The position numbers were made by a program, and so were the translations under genes. From Aestuariibacter sp. GS-14 (GTDB lineage Bacteria; Pseudomonadota; Gammaproteobacteria; Enterobacterales; Alteromonadaceae), in the NCBI RefSeq assembly GCF_006494365.1, contig NZ_VHIP01000006.1, positions 248,001 through 312,000 on the forward strand: 64,000 nucleotides of DNA. The letters run 5' to 3'. Every line of letters starts with the position of its first letter. Within the stretch, counting starts at the first letter, position 1. Positions 46,864-57,233 of the stretch are shown one piece after another. Below the pieces are notes generated by a model, which did not search any database, was not told the DNA's origin, and was given only the letters and a program-made list of their open reading frames with translations.

Positions 46864-49278
46864 TTGACCAAAGCCATTTCCCGGCAACAGACAATCATTG
46901 ACGAGCTAAACGGCTTTTTTGGTGATAATCAGTTTCTGTTTAAACTTATCGATAGCTGTGTGCTGGATGGGATCTGGTATTGGGATCTGGAAAGCGAAGG
47001 GCGAGGATGGATGAGCGACGCCTTTTGGGGCATGCTGGGATACGATGCAATAATGAAACAAACCCAGACTGCACAATGGGAGTCTTACATTGATGAAAAC
47101 GATTTAAACGAATTACTCACTAATGTGAAGAAACATACCTCACTCCCCTCGCACCAAATAGATCAGATTGTCCGATTTCAACACCGCAACAACAATGTTG
47201 TATGGGTTAGGATTCGAGCAGTAGCAATTCGCAATAAAGAGGCAAAGCCTATCCGGATTGTTGGTACATTAACCAATATCTCAACGCTTCAACAACAAGC
47301 CATTCATCGAACAGAAAATGCCCAAATGCAATCATCCGCATTGCAAAAGCAAAGCCTGGTGCTTGAAGAGCTTGAGCAGATTGCAGAAATTGGCACCTGG
47401 GAAATGGATCTGCTTACGGGCGAAATAAGCTGGAGCCAACAAACTCGTCGTATTCACGATGTACCCGACGATTATGAACCTAATCTCTCATCGGGTATTA
47501 ATTTTTATAAAGAGGGCGAGAGCAGACTACAAATAACCCATGCTATCGAAAAAGGTATGAGTGAAGGACGTCCCTGGGCGCTGGAACTCGAATTAACCAC
47601 GGCATTCGGACGCCAAGTTTGGGTAAGAACGCTGGGTAAGCCATTTTTTGAGAATGGCAAGTGTGCAAGACTGTTTGGCGTTATGCAAGACATCACACGT
47701 CAAAGGAAAGAAAAAGAAGCGCTGCAAGCTGCAAAATCCGAGGCGATTAACAACGCATTACGCATGCAACTTGCCCATGACTCGATGGAAATGGGCGTTT
47801 GGGAATGGGATATTTCCTGTGGCAAATTGCAGTGGGATACGGCCATGTTTACGTTGTATGGAATCAGTGAAGCACAATTTACTGGTAGTTTTGCAGATTG
47901 GGAAAATAGGATACACCCTGACGATTTGGTGTCCGCTACAGAGCTGCTAAACAAGGCTATCTCCGGGCAAAAGCGGTTTGATACGCAATTCAGAATTATA
48001 TTACCCGATCAAAATATTCGGCATATCAAAGCCAATGCGCAGATTATTTCGGATGAAGCAGGAAATCCGATTAAAATGATCGGCGTGAATTATGATGTCT
48101 CAGCTAAAGTGGAAACACTTGCAACGCTTGAGCAGGAAAAATTAAAGGCCGAAGCAGCCTCTACGGCCAAGAGTGCCTTTCTAGCCAATATGAGTCACGA
48201 GATTCGTACGCCAATGAATGCGATACTAGGGGCGCTGCAGCTGCTGAAGCAAGCAGACCTTAACGACACGCTCGATAACATATTAAACAAGGCTACATTC
48301 TCAGCACGGAGCCTGCTCACCATCATTAATGACGTGCTGGATTACTCTAAAATTGAATCAGACATGTTACTGCTGGAGAATAAGCCTTTCTCTATGCTGG
48401 ATGTCGTTGAATCAGTTGAATATGACTTGCAGCCTCTGGTAAACAACCAAGGGATCACACTGAAAACACATATTGCCAGTGACTTTCCGGATACCTGGCT
48501 TGGGGATATGGTTAGAGTAAAGCAGATATTACTCAATATTGCTTCCAACGCAGTTAAATTCACACGCGAAGGTCACGTTGATATCCATATAGCCTGCACC
48601 GAGTACCAAAAGGGCACTGCCATCTCAATTGCGATATCGGATACCGGCATTGGCATGAGCGAAGAAACCTGTAAGCATATTTTTGACCGCTTTACTCAGG
48701 CCGATTCGTCCATTACCCGCCAGTTTGGTGGCACCGGATTAGGTATGTCGATATCCATGAATCTTGCCAGATTAATGAACGGCGATATTCACATACAAAG
48801 TAAAGAGGGTGTCGGTACTAAGGTTACCGTCATTCTCCCGTTGGAAAGAGACGTTAGCCTTCAGGAAGGCAATCAAGATGGTACACCCGAAGTACCCAGT
48901 CTAACTGGCAAAAAAGTGCTGGTTGCTGAAGATAACCTGATTAACCAGGCTGTTGTTGAGGCATTTTTGGCTCAAACCCATGCGGAGGTGACGCTGGTAG
49001 AAAACGGCCGACAAGCAGTAGAAGCGGTTACCAATCAGGATTTTGATGTTGTATTAATGGACATTCAAATGCCGGAGATGGATGGTTTGCAAGCCCAAAA
49101 GGCTATTTCAACACTTAACAAAAACATTCCTGTTATTGCTATTACGGCCAATGTCTTGGCGTCGGATATCGAAGATTACCAGAAACGAGGATTTTCAGGT
49201 CACATTTGCAAACCTGTAGATGCGAAGGTGTTGTACTCAATGTTAAAAACGCATATCAATCCACAGAATCTTCCCTAA
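46864..49278 (+). CDS. Cytosolic PAS hybrid histidine kinase with receiver
   Basis: 804 residues from TTG 46864 (GAGG six bases upstream). No membrane helix. Three PAS-like domains (about 35-145, 170-275 and 305-415) precede the histidine kinase core (FLANMSHEIRTPMN, His about 446; ASNAVKFTREG; DTGIGM; FGGTGLGMS) and a C-terminal receiver with VAEDNLINQ, phospho-acceptor Asp in VVLMDIQMPEMDG (about 732) and CKPVD. The signal and output are unknown. It looks like an insertion between panC and panP and is visibly more A+T-rich than its neighbours. Confidence 0.9.
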   Translation: MTKAISRQQTIIDELNGFFGDNQFLFKLIDSCVLDGIWYWDLESEGRGWMSDAFWGMLGYDAIMKQTQTAQWESYIDENDLNELLTNVKKHTSLPSHQIDQIVRFQHRNNNVVWVRIRAVAIRNKEAKPIRIVGTLTNISTLQQQAIHRTENAQMQSSALQKQSLVLEELEQIAEIGTWEMDLLTGEISWSQQTRRIHDVPDDYEPNLSSGINFYKEGESRLQITHAIEKGMSEGRPWALELELTTAFGRQVWVRTLGKPFFENGKCARLFGVMQDITRQRKEKEALQAAKSEAINNALRMQLAHDSMEMGVWEWDISCGKLQWDTAMFTLYGISEAQFTGSFADWENRIHPDDLVSATELLNKAISGQKRFDTQFRIILPDQNIRHIKANAQIISDEAGNPIKMIGVNYDVSAKVETLATLEQEKLKAEAASTAKSAFLANMSHEIRTPMNAILGALQLLKQADLNDTLDNILNKATFSARSLLTIINDVLDYSKIESDMLLLENKPFSMLDVVESVEYDLQPLVNNQGITLKTHIASDFPDTWLGDMVRVKQILLNIASNAVKFTREGHVDIHIACTEYQKGTAISIAISDTGIGMSEETCKHIFDRFTQADSSITRQFGGTGLGMSISMNLARLMNGDIHIQSKEGVGTKVTVILPLERDVSLQEGNQDGTPEVPSLTGKKVLVAEDNLINQAVVEAFLAQTHAEVTLVENGRQAVEAVTNQDFDVVLMDIQMPEMDGLQAQKAISTLNKNIPVIAITANVLASDIEDYQKRGFSGHICKPVDAKVLYSMLKTHINPQNLP

Positions 49279-49302
49279 GCGGCTGAGTAGTAACATAAGC
49301 AA

Positions 49303-50940
49303 TTAGTTATTCGCCACTTTGGCCAATAAATTGTCGGCAGGTAATAACTCTTGCCACACCTTATTGCGCATCGCTATTTCGTGCTGTTCTTTGAGAATGG
49401 CTTGCAGGTCTGCTGTTGTGGTAAGCGGATTCGCCAGAACGACCCGGAATACCGTAATGGGGTACGCACCGTATTTGGGACTCTCCAACCGTGTGCGCGA
49501 CACAAATGACTTGCCGGCCTCACGCTGTAATTTCTGCACATTCACAACTAATTTGTCCACTTTACCATTCAATCGTTGGGCTTTTCCTGCGGGTAATGAA
49601 ATTAGTTTCTGTTGGACCGATTGTGGCAGCACGCGGTAGGTTAGCAAAGACAAAATAGGCGAAGTAACCAATTCAAAGTCGGGGTGTTCATCTATCATTT
49701 TGGCAAATTGCTTTGCTTTATCAATACTTTGATTTATGAGCAGTTCGTAGCCGCGGCGTCCCAATATATGCAACGATGAGTACACCATCATTGCCATACC
49801 ATTGCGGGAACCTTCCAGCGTAGTCGCGCCAAGATCTTTTGAGCCTTCGCGCAAAATGTATTGCGCGTGATGACGCACTGCATTGGCATCTTCAGGGTTT
49901 TTAAACAGGGTCATACCCGCGCCCATGGGCACGTACATTTGCTTGTGAGCATCGATAGTGACGGAATCAGCACGCTCGATACCCTTCATAATGGGACGAT
50001 AGTTCTGCGAAAACAGTGTTGCGCCACCCCAGGCAGCGTCGACGTGGAACCAGCAACCCAGCTCCTTAGCCACATCTGCCAACTCATCCAGAGGGTCAAC
50101 ATGGCCGGTTTCGGTGGTACCGCCAATGCCAACAATCGCCAGCAGGCGATTCCCTTGTTCCTGGTACATTTTGCCGGCTTTTAGTGCAACCGCAGGATCG
50201 AGTACCTGATCAGGGCAAGGTTGCGTTAATAAACTTTCACGCCCAATCCCCAGCAGATCAACGGCTTTAGACAGGCTGTAATGCCCCCGCTTAGAACACA
50301 GTACACCCAGGTTGTTAATGTTATAGTGGCGAAGCGCGCTGGCTAAACCAGCTCGAGCGACACCAGTAAACCCGGCATCGGGGCCAAGCATCTTGTTTCG
50401 GGCAACCCAAAGCGCTGTGATATTTGCAACCGTTCCTCCGGAACAAAACGCCCCCAAAGCATGACGGGCACTGTGCAAATACTTTTGGTAGAAAGGTTCT
50501 GATTGCTCATAAACCAGGTTGTGCATCATCCCCAGCACTTGGCGCTCTAACGGCGTAAATGCTTTTGAGGTTTCAATCTTTACCAGGTTCTGGTTGAGTC
50601 CGACCAGCAGCTTAGACAATGACAAGTGGAAATAGGGCAACGCTGACGTCATGTGGCCAATAAACGTAGGAGCGTAGGTATTTACCGAATGGGCCACCAG
50701 CTTATCGAGCAGGTGTTCGGCATGCGTTGAAACAAATTCAGGTGATTCAGGCATGGCTGCATCAGCAAAGTCCTGCTCCACCTCTTCCAGAGACGTTTTC
50801 TTGGTTACAACATGTTGCGACAAAAAATCAAGAATATTGTCGGAAAGGTGTTGTTCAATTTGTGCCAGCTTGGAGTCTTTGTGTTCAGGTTTAGTGAATA
50901 CCCGGAACAGGTGCTCTAAGCTTACTTGTGCTTCACCCAC
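49303..50940 (-). CDS. panP: PLP-dependent aspartate 1-decarboxylase PanP
   Basis: 545 residues from GTG 50940, which has GAGAGG at 8-base spacing; the earlier GTG three codons upstream lies too close. Group II PLP decarboxylase with the lysine in TIDAHKQMYVPMG and FIGHMTSALPYF, PFT-like KIETSKAFTPLERQV. Matches the PanP family, which makes beta-alanine in vibrios and relatives lacking the pyruvoyl PanD. The location next to panBC and yadGH is exactly where E. coli carries panD. No panD is visible in the window. Confidence 0.92.
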   Translation of the reverse strand: MGEAQVSLEHLFRVFTKPEHKDSKLAQIEQHLSDNILDFLSQHVVTKKTSLEEVEQDFADAAMPESPEFVSTHAEHLLDKLVAHSVNTYAPTFIGHMTSALPYFHLSLSKLLVGLNQNLVKIETSKAFTPLERQVLGMMHNLVYEQSEPFYQKYLHSARHALGAFCSGGTVANITALWVARNKMLGPDAGFTGVARAGLASALRHYNINNLGVLCSKRGHYSLSKAVDLLGIGRESLLTQPCPDQVLDPAVALKAGKMYQEQGNRLLAIVGIGGTTETGHVDPLDELADVAKELGCWFHVDAAWGGATLFSQNYRPIMKGIERADSVTIDAHKQMYVPMGAGMTLFKNPEDANAVRHHAQYILREGSKDLGATTLEGSRNGMAMMVYSSLHILGRRGYELLINQSIDKAKQFAKMIDEHPDFELVTSPILSLLTYRVLPQSVQQKLISLPAGKAQRLNGKVDKLVVNVQKLQREAGKSFVSRTRLESPKYGAYPITVFRVVLANPLTTTADLQAILKEQHEIAMRNKVWQELLPADNLLAKVANN

Positions 50941-51234
50941 ACTACACACCTCTCGAATAAATATAGATCTCTGTGGTCGTTCCTACTCAAACTACTACAC
51001 CACAGCAACGCGATACGGCAACGCCTGAAACTCATCCTGTAAACTTAGCGACGAGCTTTCTTACTCATACCGCACTTTATCGCAGAATGCCTGTTACACC
51101 AAGTGCCATAAAGTCTAATATGCCAGCGGCCGGTAATAACAGGGCAACGATTATAAGGATTTTAACGTAAAAGCCTACGAAAAGTGTAACACTACTGACA
51201 CAAACGGCTACTTTCGCAGCATTTTCATGCACTT

Positions 51235-51912
51235 TCAGGTGTTTGCGTCAATACTGCGAAGTACCCAGCAGTCTTGCCCACTACGCAGGTATTTTTCCTC
51301 AAACGGAGTAATTGGTGTAGTAGTTTCAACCCTATCAATACGCGTGGACTTGCCATAAAGTTCGCAGGCTCTGGCAAACTCCTGTAAATAAAGTAACCAG
51401 TTGCTGCGTACTTCAATTATTGGCGCGATTGCCATTAAATCAGGCATCGCCGGGCCGCTGTGCCAACGCTTCTGGACCTGGGCAGACTTGGGATAAGGAT
51501 TGGGGTATAACAAATAATGTTGTTCTATTTGCCACGCAGCGTCTGGCTGCGCCTGTCGCAGTAAGCGCCAGAAGTCGTTTACATCGGCGCGAAAAACCCG
51601 ATAATTACTGGCATTGTTGTGATAGTGGGCATGTTTTTGTATGCGTAAATCCGATTTATCCAGCCCAACTACTTTCGCATCCGGAAATCGCGTTGCAAGG
51701 GTAGCGGTACTTTTTCCAACGCCACAACAGGAATCAATGATCAAAGGCCCCTGCCAGTCACCCAGCCACTCGGTAAAGGCGTTAAACGCCTGTTGTGTAT
51801 GCGCCGATACCGGGCGTTTATGCTCACTAGTCCTATAGCGGGCCACCAGCGCTTCAAGTTTGTCGTGAATACCCGGCTGGGTGGTTTCCACGGTGCGAGA
51901 ATTGCCCTGCAT
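51235..51912 (-). CDS. TrmB-like SAM-dependent methyltransferase
   Basis: 225 residues with a Rossmann SAM site (IIDSCCGVGKSTATLA) and GLDKSDLR, then LLYPNPYPKSAQVQKRW, corresponding to the DPWPKKRH-type motif of TrmB tRNA m7G46 methyltransferases. The substitution of Asp-Pro-Trp by Asn-Pro-Tyr and of the basic run by SAQVQ sets it apart from canonical TrmB. It may modify another RNA or nucleotide. Starts 3 bases after yadH, so it is the third gene of the yadGH unit. Confidence 0.8.
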   Translation of the reverse strand: MQGNSRTVETTQPGIHDKLEALVARYRTSEHKRPVSAHTQQAFNAFTEWLGDWQGPLIIDSCCGVGKSTATLATRFPDAKVVGLDKSDLRIQKHAHYHNNASNYRVFRADVNDFWRLLRQAQPDAAWQIEQHYLLYPNPYPKSAQVQKRWHSGPAMPDLMAIAPIIEVRSNWLLYLQEFARACELYGKSTRIDRVETTTPITPFEEKYLRSGQDCWVLRSIDANT

Positions 51913-51915
51913 AGG

Positions 51916-52689
51916 TTACGTTCTGATGCCGGTGCCGCGCTTTAACAGCATGTATGCCACACTGAACAACGCGATATTAAAAATCACCAGTACGCCAATG
52001 GCAGCGCCAACATTAACATCTGACACGCCCAAAAAGCCATAGCGGAAGCCGTTCACCATGTACACAATAGGATTGGCTTTACTTACCCATTGCCAGAATT
52101 CCGGCAGCAATGACAATGAATAGAACACACCGCCCAGATAGGTTAGCGGCGTGAGCACAAACGTAGGGATAAGGCTAATGTCGTCGAAGGTTTTGGCAAA
52201 AATGCCATTGACTAAACCGGCCGTTGCAAACAGCGTGGCAGTTAACAGTAACGTGATAATAATCACCGGCAGACTGTGAATACTGACATCCACAAACCAC
52301 ATAGATACAGCCGATACGATCAGACCAATCAGGATAGCTCTGGCCACACCGCCACCAACGTACCCCATAATGATGACCCACACCGGCACCGGTGCTACCA
52401 GCATTTCTTCCAGATTGCGCTGGAACTTGGCACTGAAAAACGACGAAGATACATTGGCGTAGGAGTTTGTGATCACCGACATCATAATCAGGCCGGGTAC
52501 AATAAACTCCATGTAGCTAAAACCACCCATTTCACCAATGCGCTGTCCAATGAGATTACCAAAAATCACAAAGTACAAACTCATTGTAATAGCCGGAGGC
52601 ACCAGTGTTTGCACCCAAATGCGCAAAAATCGCGTGCACTCTTTAATCCAAATAGTAGTAAGTGCTATCCAGTTATTACCCGCCGACAT
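51916..52689 (-). CDS. yadH: ABC-2 type transporter permease YadH
   Basis: 257 residues. Six hydrophobic helices and MEFIVPGLIMMSVITNSYANVSSSFFSAKFQRNLEE, typical of the ABC-2 family. E. coli YadH is 256 residues. Partner of the ATPase encoded just upstream (TAATG stop-start overlap). Substrate unknown. Confidence 0.93.
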   Translation of the reverse strand: MSAGNNWIALTTIWIKECTRFLRIWVQTLVPPAITMSLYFVIFGNLIGQRIGEMGGFSYMEFIVPGLIMMSVITNSYANVSSSFFSAKFQRNLEEMLVAPVPVWVIIMGYVGGGVARAILIGLIVSAVSMWFVDVSIHSLPVIIITLLLTATLFATAGLVNGIFAKTFDDISLIPTFVLTPLTYLGGVFYSLSLLPEFWQWVSKANPIVYMVNGFRYGFLGVSDVNVGAAIGVLVIFNIALFSVAYMLLKRGTGIRT

Positions 52690-53612
52690 TACGCTTTCTC
52701 CTTACGGCCAGCCTCTACCAGGCTCACAAACAACTCTTCCAGACGATTGGCTTTATTACGCATACTCATTACCTGTATATGTTGAGCAGTCAGTTGCGCA
52801 AATACCGGATTTAAACCGTCGGACTTCGCAACGTCCACTTCCAGTGTCGACTCATCAGATAAGCGATGCGCAAAACCGTCGAGCTTAATATTGTTGGTAT
52901 CACCCTGTAGATCCAGTATGAAGGTTTCAATATTGAGTTTGGCTAACAGCGACTTCATGGACGTATTTTCTACAATCTGCCCCTTATCAATAATCGCAAT
53001 GTTGCGGCAAAGCATTTCCGCTTCTTCAAGATAATGGGTAGTCAGAATAATCGTCACGCCTTGCTTATTGATCGCTTCCAGGAAACGCCACATAGAGCGG
53101 CGAATTTCAATATCCACACCTGCGGTAGGCTCATCCAGAATCAACATCTTGGGTTCGTGCATCAGCGCTCTTGCGATCATCAGACGTCGTTTCATACCGC
53201 CCGACAACTCTCTGGCTCTGGCATTGCGTTTTTCCCACAAGTCCAACTGGGTTAAGTACTTTTCTGCACGTTCGAAGGCCAGCTGTCTTGGCACGCCATA
53301 ATAACCCGCCTGATTCACCACAATTTGCATCACAGTTTCAAACTGATTGAAATTAAACTCCTGCGGCACCAAACCAATACAGGATTTAGCCAGTTCTTTT
53401 TGGCTGTGCAGATCGTAACCAAACACATTAACATCACCGCCACTGGCATTGACCAATGAGCTAATAATGCCAATTGTGGTGGACTTACCCGCTCCATTTG
53501 GGCCGAGTAAGGCAAAGAAATCCCCTTCCGCGACCGTTAAATCGACGCCTTTCAGCGCCTGAACACCGCCACGATAGGTTTTGGTTAACCCGGATATTGT
53601 TAACGCTTGCAT
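52689..53612 (-). CDS. yadG: ABC transporter ATP-binding protein YadG
   Basis: 307 residues from ATG 53612 (E. coli YadG 308), preceded by GGAA at 6 bases; earlier in-frame starts exist. Walker A GPNGAGKSTT, Q-loop, signature LSGGMKRRL, Walker B LILDEPTAGVD and switch TTHYLEEAE. First gene of yadG-yadH-TrmB-like. Confidence 0.93.
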   Translation of the reverse strand: MQALTISGLTKTYRGGVQALKGVDLTVAEGDFFALLGPNGAGKSTTIGIISSLVNASGGDVNVFGYDLHSQKELAKSCIGLVPQEFNFNQFETVMQIVVNQAGYYGVPRQLAFERAEKYLTQLDLWEKRNARARELSGGMKRRLMIARALMHEPKMLILDEPTAGVDIEIRRSMWRFLEAINKQGVTIILTTHYLEEAEMLCRNIAIIDKGQIVENTSMKSLLAKLNIETFILDLQGDTNNIKLDGFAHRLSDESTLEVDVAKSDGLNPVFAQLTAQHIQVMSMRNKANRLEELFVSLVEAGRKEKA

Positions 53613-53807
53613 GCTTTGTTCCATGGAATAGTAGATTTGCCGTTTGGCACAGTGCAGAACCAATACCGGTTTTCGCCAGAATCAGTCTTGTTTAACTGTT
53701 CAGGCTGAACAACATAAATCATGTTGACAGCTAAACTTTGTGTAATTTTAAAGAATATAGGGTCGAGGCGCCTGTTTTCAACCCTTTAATTTTGGTAATA
53801 AAATGAC

Positions 53808-56800
53808 TTAAGCAGCTAGATACTGTGTCAGCTCCTTTCGCAATGCTTCACTGTCTTGCAGTATTTGGTTAAATACCTCGTGATTATCCTGTTCTGAGGG
53901 CGGATGCTCCAACGACTGTAACAGTTTGTGGAGTGTTTTTGCGCCTATTTCCCCTACCGAGCCCTTTAATTTATGGCTTTGCTGACGAAGCATTTCTGAA
54001 TCCTCATCATTAATCGCATCTTCAATCGCAGATAACCGCTCGTCCAGAGATTCTAGTAACATCTTAACAATTTTTTTAAGCAGTGTTTCGTTTCCCGCCA
54101 GGCGCTGCAAGGCATCCTTTCTGTCCCAAATTATCAGTGCTTCTTTACCCTCTCTATTTTCTATTAGTTTGGCCGAGCTCGTTTTTTTGAGGTCGCGGTT
54201 AATCCACAAGGTTAATTTATCTGTCAGGATATCCGCTTCAACCGGCTTGGTAATATAATCATCCATGCCAGCGTCAATACATCGGTCTCTTTCGCCTTTC
54301 ATAGCATTGGCTGTCATAGCAATAATCGGCACTTTCATTACATGTAGTCCCCCTTTGCCATTGCGAATAGCATGCGTGCAGGCAAAACCATCCATTACGG
54401 GCATATTGCAGTCCATAAGGATAAGGTCGATTCGCTCGCCTTTCTCGCTCCGTTCCTTAAGCACCTCCAAGGCCGCCTGCCCGTGTTCGGCAAAGAGTAA
54501 GTTCAGGTCAAACCCGGCTAACATATGCATAACGACATCCTGATTGATGTTGTTGTCATCTACAATTAACACGGTTTGGTGATTAAAATGTGACGCGTCA
54601 GACGCCCTGTTGCGCTTGCGGTCTGAATCACGGCGCGTATTAGCCAGAATCGGAAAATCCGAGGATCTTTGATCGGCTAGTGCCGAAAGCAGTGAAGACA
54701 CCATTAATGGCTTGCGAAGTGGCGACAGGGGCATACCCTTGGCAGCAAAGGTATAACCGGTGCGGCTCAGTCCATATAATTTCATTTTTGACTTATTGGC
54801 AGGGGGCTGTAGCTCAATAAACGATTGCACGACATGTTCCGCATTCGCTGCATCCAGATCGATAAGTACACTCAGATCATTCTGCAGCTCTGGCAACGCC
54901 ATCTTTTCATTGAGCACCTGAACTGAAGCACCAAAACTCACAAGACACGCAGTGAGATGATCCTGTTCAGCTTCATTCATTAACAACAGTCCAATCTGCT
55001 CGTTTTTCAGTCTTGATGCCCGGGCTGCCGGCACCCGCACAAATTCGTCAGCGGGTATAGAAAACGTGACCTCGGTGCCCAGACCTACAACAGATTTCAG
55101 TGAAATATCCCCGCCCAGCAATTCACATAGCTGCTTACAAATCGCTAACCCCAGACCGGAGCCGCCGTAATTGGCTGCAATACTCCGATCTGCCTGTGTA
55201 AAAATAGTAAACAGGGCCTGCTGTGCGTCTTCCTTAATCCCTATGCCAGAGTCTTTAACAGTTACCACTAATTTTACGCCGTCGTCGTTTTCTTCCTGTG
55301 AGGTTTTAGCAATTACCTGAACGGCCCCTTTACGGGTAAACTTAATGGCATTTCCTACCAGATTATTCAGAATCTGTGTGATGCGGAAGGGATCGCTTTT
55401 CAATTGCGACACATTGAGCGCAGAGGTATCGATAAAAAAGTCGATATCTTTAGCAAATGCCATTACGGCTTGTGACTGACAGACGCCTTCTAATAGCTTT
55501 TCCGGGCTAAACATAGTCAGATTGATATCCAGTTTGCCCGCTTCAATTTTTGACAAATCGAGAATGTCATTAACCAGCATCGCCAAACTGTTTGTACTGA
55601 CCTCTGCCATACCAATGATGTCACTTATCCCCTTGTTTCCATGATCTCGCTTGAGTATGGACATCGCGCCGAGAATTCCATTCAAGGGGGTTCGCATTTC
55701 ATGACTGATGGAGGAAATAAAGCGAGTTTTAACTACATTGGCTTGTTTGACTTCCGCCAAGGCAAGTTCCAGCTCATGGGTTCTTTCGGATACCGCATCT
55801 TCTAACTGACGATTAGATACAGCCAGTTCCGCGGCATATTTTTTTATCGCGGTTACATCGTTAAGCAACAACACAAACTGACCGGCATTCTCTTTTGCTT
55901 GTAATGGGATAAGTACACACCTAAAGTACCGGATGGATATGTCGTCCCGCCACTCTATGTCAATTTCCGAATTATACCTGGCGGCTTTAGCCCTATTGTG
56001 AATATCACACAAGGTCATACTGGCATATTGATTAAAAGCCTTGTCTAACGGCTCGGCAAGTAGCGTAGTTCGGGACTCATTAAACAAGCGCTCCGCCGCA
56101 GGATTGATATCCAACAGTCTGTACTTGCGGTTAAACAGTAAAATTGCATCATTGCTGTTTTCTACAACCGCATGAGACACCGCTCTGGACTCAGCCAGCG
56201 CCTGGTGATGTTTCATATTGCGGAATAACAGCAAAAACATGCCGGCAAAACTCACCAACACAAAGCCCAACCCACTGTAAACCTTCAATGCAGACTGCGT
56301 ATAAAGCGCATTGATTTCGTCATCTGATTTACCCACAACTGCCACAATAAAGTGGCTGGCATCTAACTGGAACCGACTGGCTTTCCCAACAAATTGATCA
56401 ACGGGATCACTCACATTTTTGAAATGTTCAATACCGCGACTCTCCAGTGCAGGCTCTCTGTCGTAAAGCGAGAAAAAATGACTGTTAGTACCCAGTTGTT
56501 TCGCAAAAAGATAACTGTTGTCGGGGTGCTTTATGATGGTGCCATGTTCGTCGGCAATAATGATGTGCAGGTCTGACGAAATAAGGTCGTCGACTTTAGC
56601 CAGTAGTGACGAGAGATCAGCATTAGCGACCAGTAAGCCCTCCAACTGATTAGACTGACTGTAAATACCTTTTACGATCCGAACAGTTGGACGATAAGGA
56701 ACCTCTACTCTGCCGTTTTCCTCATTAAGATTAATTGATGAGACATAGGTTTCATATTTAGACAGTTGTAATCCTTGTTCTACGTAGTCCCGATCGGCCT

Positions 56801-57233
56801 TATTTTGTAATTCTGACTTATCGGCCAGCAAAATCCGGCCACCCCGGCGTTCAACACGAATATATTCCTGACCACTGGGCAAAATTACCCGCAATTGAAA
56901 AAAAGCCGGAGCAGAAGCCAGAAATGCCTTAAACAACTCTTCGGTATCAAACTCAGAAGGACCGCGAAAAGACGTTTCGCCGCTTGAGTTAGCAACTAGC
57001 AGTCGCTCCTGTATATGAGTTGCTGCCAGTCCACTGTGTAAAAAGGCTACATCGTGCTTGTATTCTGCGAGATGATCAGACAGCATCGTCGACACCTCAC
57101 TGGCATTAACAGCCAGATCTTCGGCAATGGCCTCGTTAACCGTTTCAACCATGTGTTTGTTGGCCAGGTAAGATGAACCAACCGCAACCAGCGCGAATAA
57201 TACCACCAGTTGCAAAGGTAATCGGCTGAGCAA
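53808..57233 (-). CDS. Membrane hybrid histidine kinase with receiver and Hpt domains
   Basis: 1141 residues. First membrane helix about 5-23, a periplasmic dCache-like sensor (about 35-310), second helix about 315-335, a PAS domain (VVENSNDAILLFNRKY), coiled coil, then the kinase core (FISSISHEMRTPLN, His about 510; NNLVGNAIKFTRKG; DSGIGI; GGSGLGL). Then a degenerate receiver (LLLMNEAEQDH, no usual acidic pair), a full receiver (VLIVDDNNINQ; Asp about 939 in LILMDCNMPVMDG; TKPVE) and a C-terminal Hpt (SHKLKGSVGE, His about 1087). Divergent from a REC-GGDEF gene that is a likely phosphorelay partner. Confidence 0.9.
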   Translation of the reverse strand: MLSRLPLQLVVLFALVAVGSSYLANKHMVETVNEAIAEDLAVNASEVSTMLSDHLAEYKHDVAFLHSGLAATHIQERLLVANSSGETSFRGPSEFDTEELFKAFLASAPAFFQLRVILPSGQEYIRVERRGGRILLADKSELQNKADRDYVEQGLQLSKYETYVSSINLNEENGRVEVPYRPTVRIVKGIYSQSNQLEGLLVANADLSSLLAKVDDLISSDLHIIIADEHGTIIKHPDNSYLFAKQLGTNSHFFSLYDREPALESRGIEHFKNVSDPVDQFVGKASRFQLDASHFIVAVVGKSDDEINALYTQSALKVYSGLGFVLVSFAGMFLLLFRNMKHHQALAESRAVSHAVVENSNDAILLFNRKYRLLDINPAAERLFNESRTTLLAEPLDKAFNQYASMTLCDIHNRAKAARYNSEIDIEWRDDISIRYFRCVLIPLQAKENAGQFVLLLNDVTAIKKYAAELAVSNRQLEDAVSERTHELELALAEVKQANVVKTRFISSISHEMRTPLNGILGAMSILKRDHGNKGISDIIGMAEVSTNSLAMLVNDILDLSKIEAGKLDINLTMFSPEKLLEGVCQSQAVMAFAKDIDFFIDTSALNVSQLKSDPFRITQILNNLVGNAIKFTRKGAVQVIAKTSQEENDDGVKLVVTVKDSGIGIKEDAQQALFTIFTQADRSIAANYGGSGLGLAICKQLCELLGGDISLKSVVGLGTEVTFSIPADEFVRVPAARASRLKNEQIGLLLMNEAEQDHLTACLVSFGASVQVLNEKMALPELQNDLSVLIDLDAANAEHVVQSFIELQPPANKSKMKLYGLSRTGYTFAAKGMPLSPLRKPLMVSSLLSALADQRSSDFPILANTRRDSDRKRNRASDASHFNHQTVLIVDDNNINQDVVMHMLAGFDLNLLFAEHGQAALEVLKERSEKGERIDLILMDCNMPVMDGFACTHAIRNGKGGLHVMKVPIIAMTANAMKGERDRCIDAGMDDYITKPVEADILTDKLTLWINRDLKKTSSAKLIENREGKEALIIWDRKDALQRLAGNETLLKKIVKMLLESLDERLSAIEDAINDEDSEMLRQQSHKLKGSVGEIGAKTLHKLLQSLEHPPSEQDNHEVFNQILQDSEALRKELTQYLAA

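Noticed and set aside
53697-53711. Palindrome TGTTCA-GGC-TGAACA upstream of yadG, considered as a LexA box
   Set aside because: It lacks the CTG-N10-CAG core needed for LexA and no known regulator fits; kept only as an unexplained palindrome.
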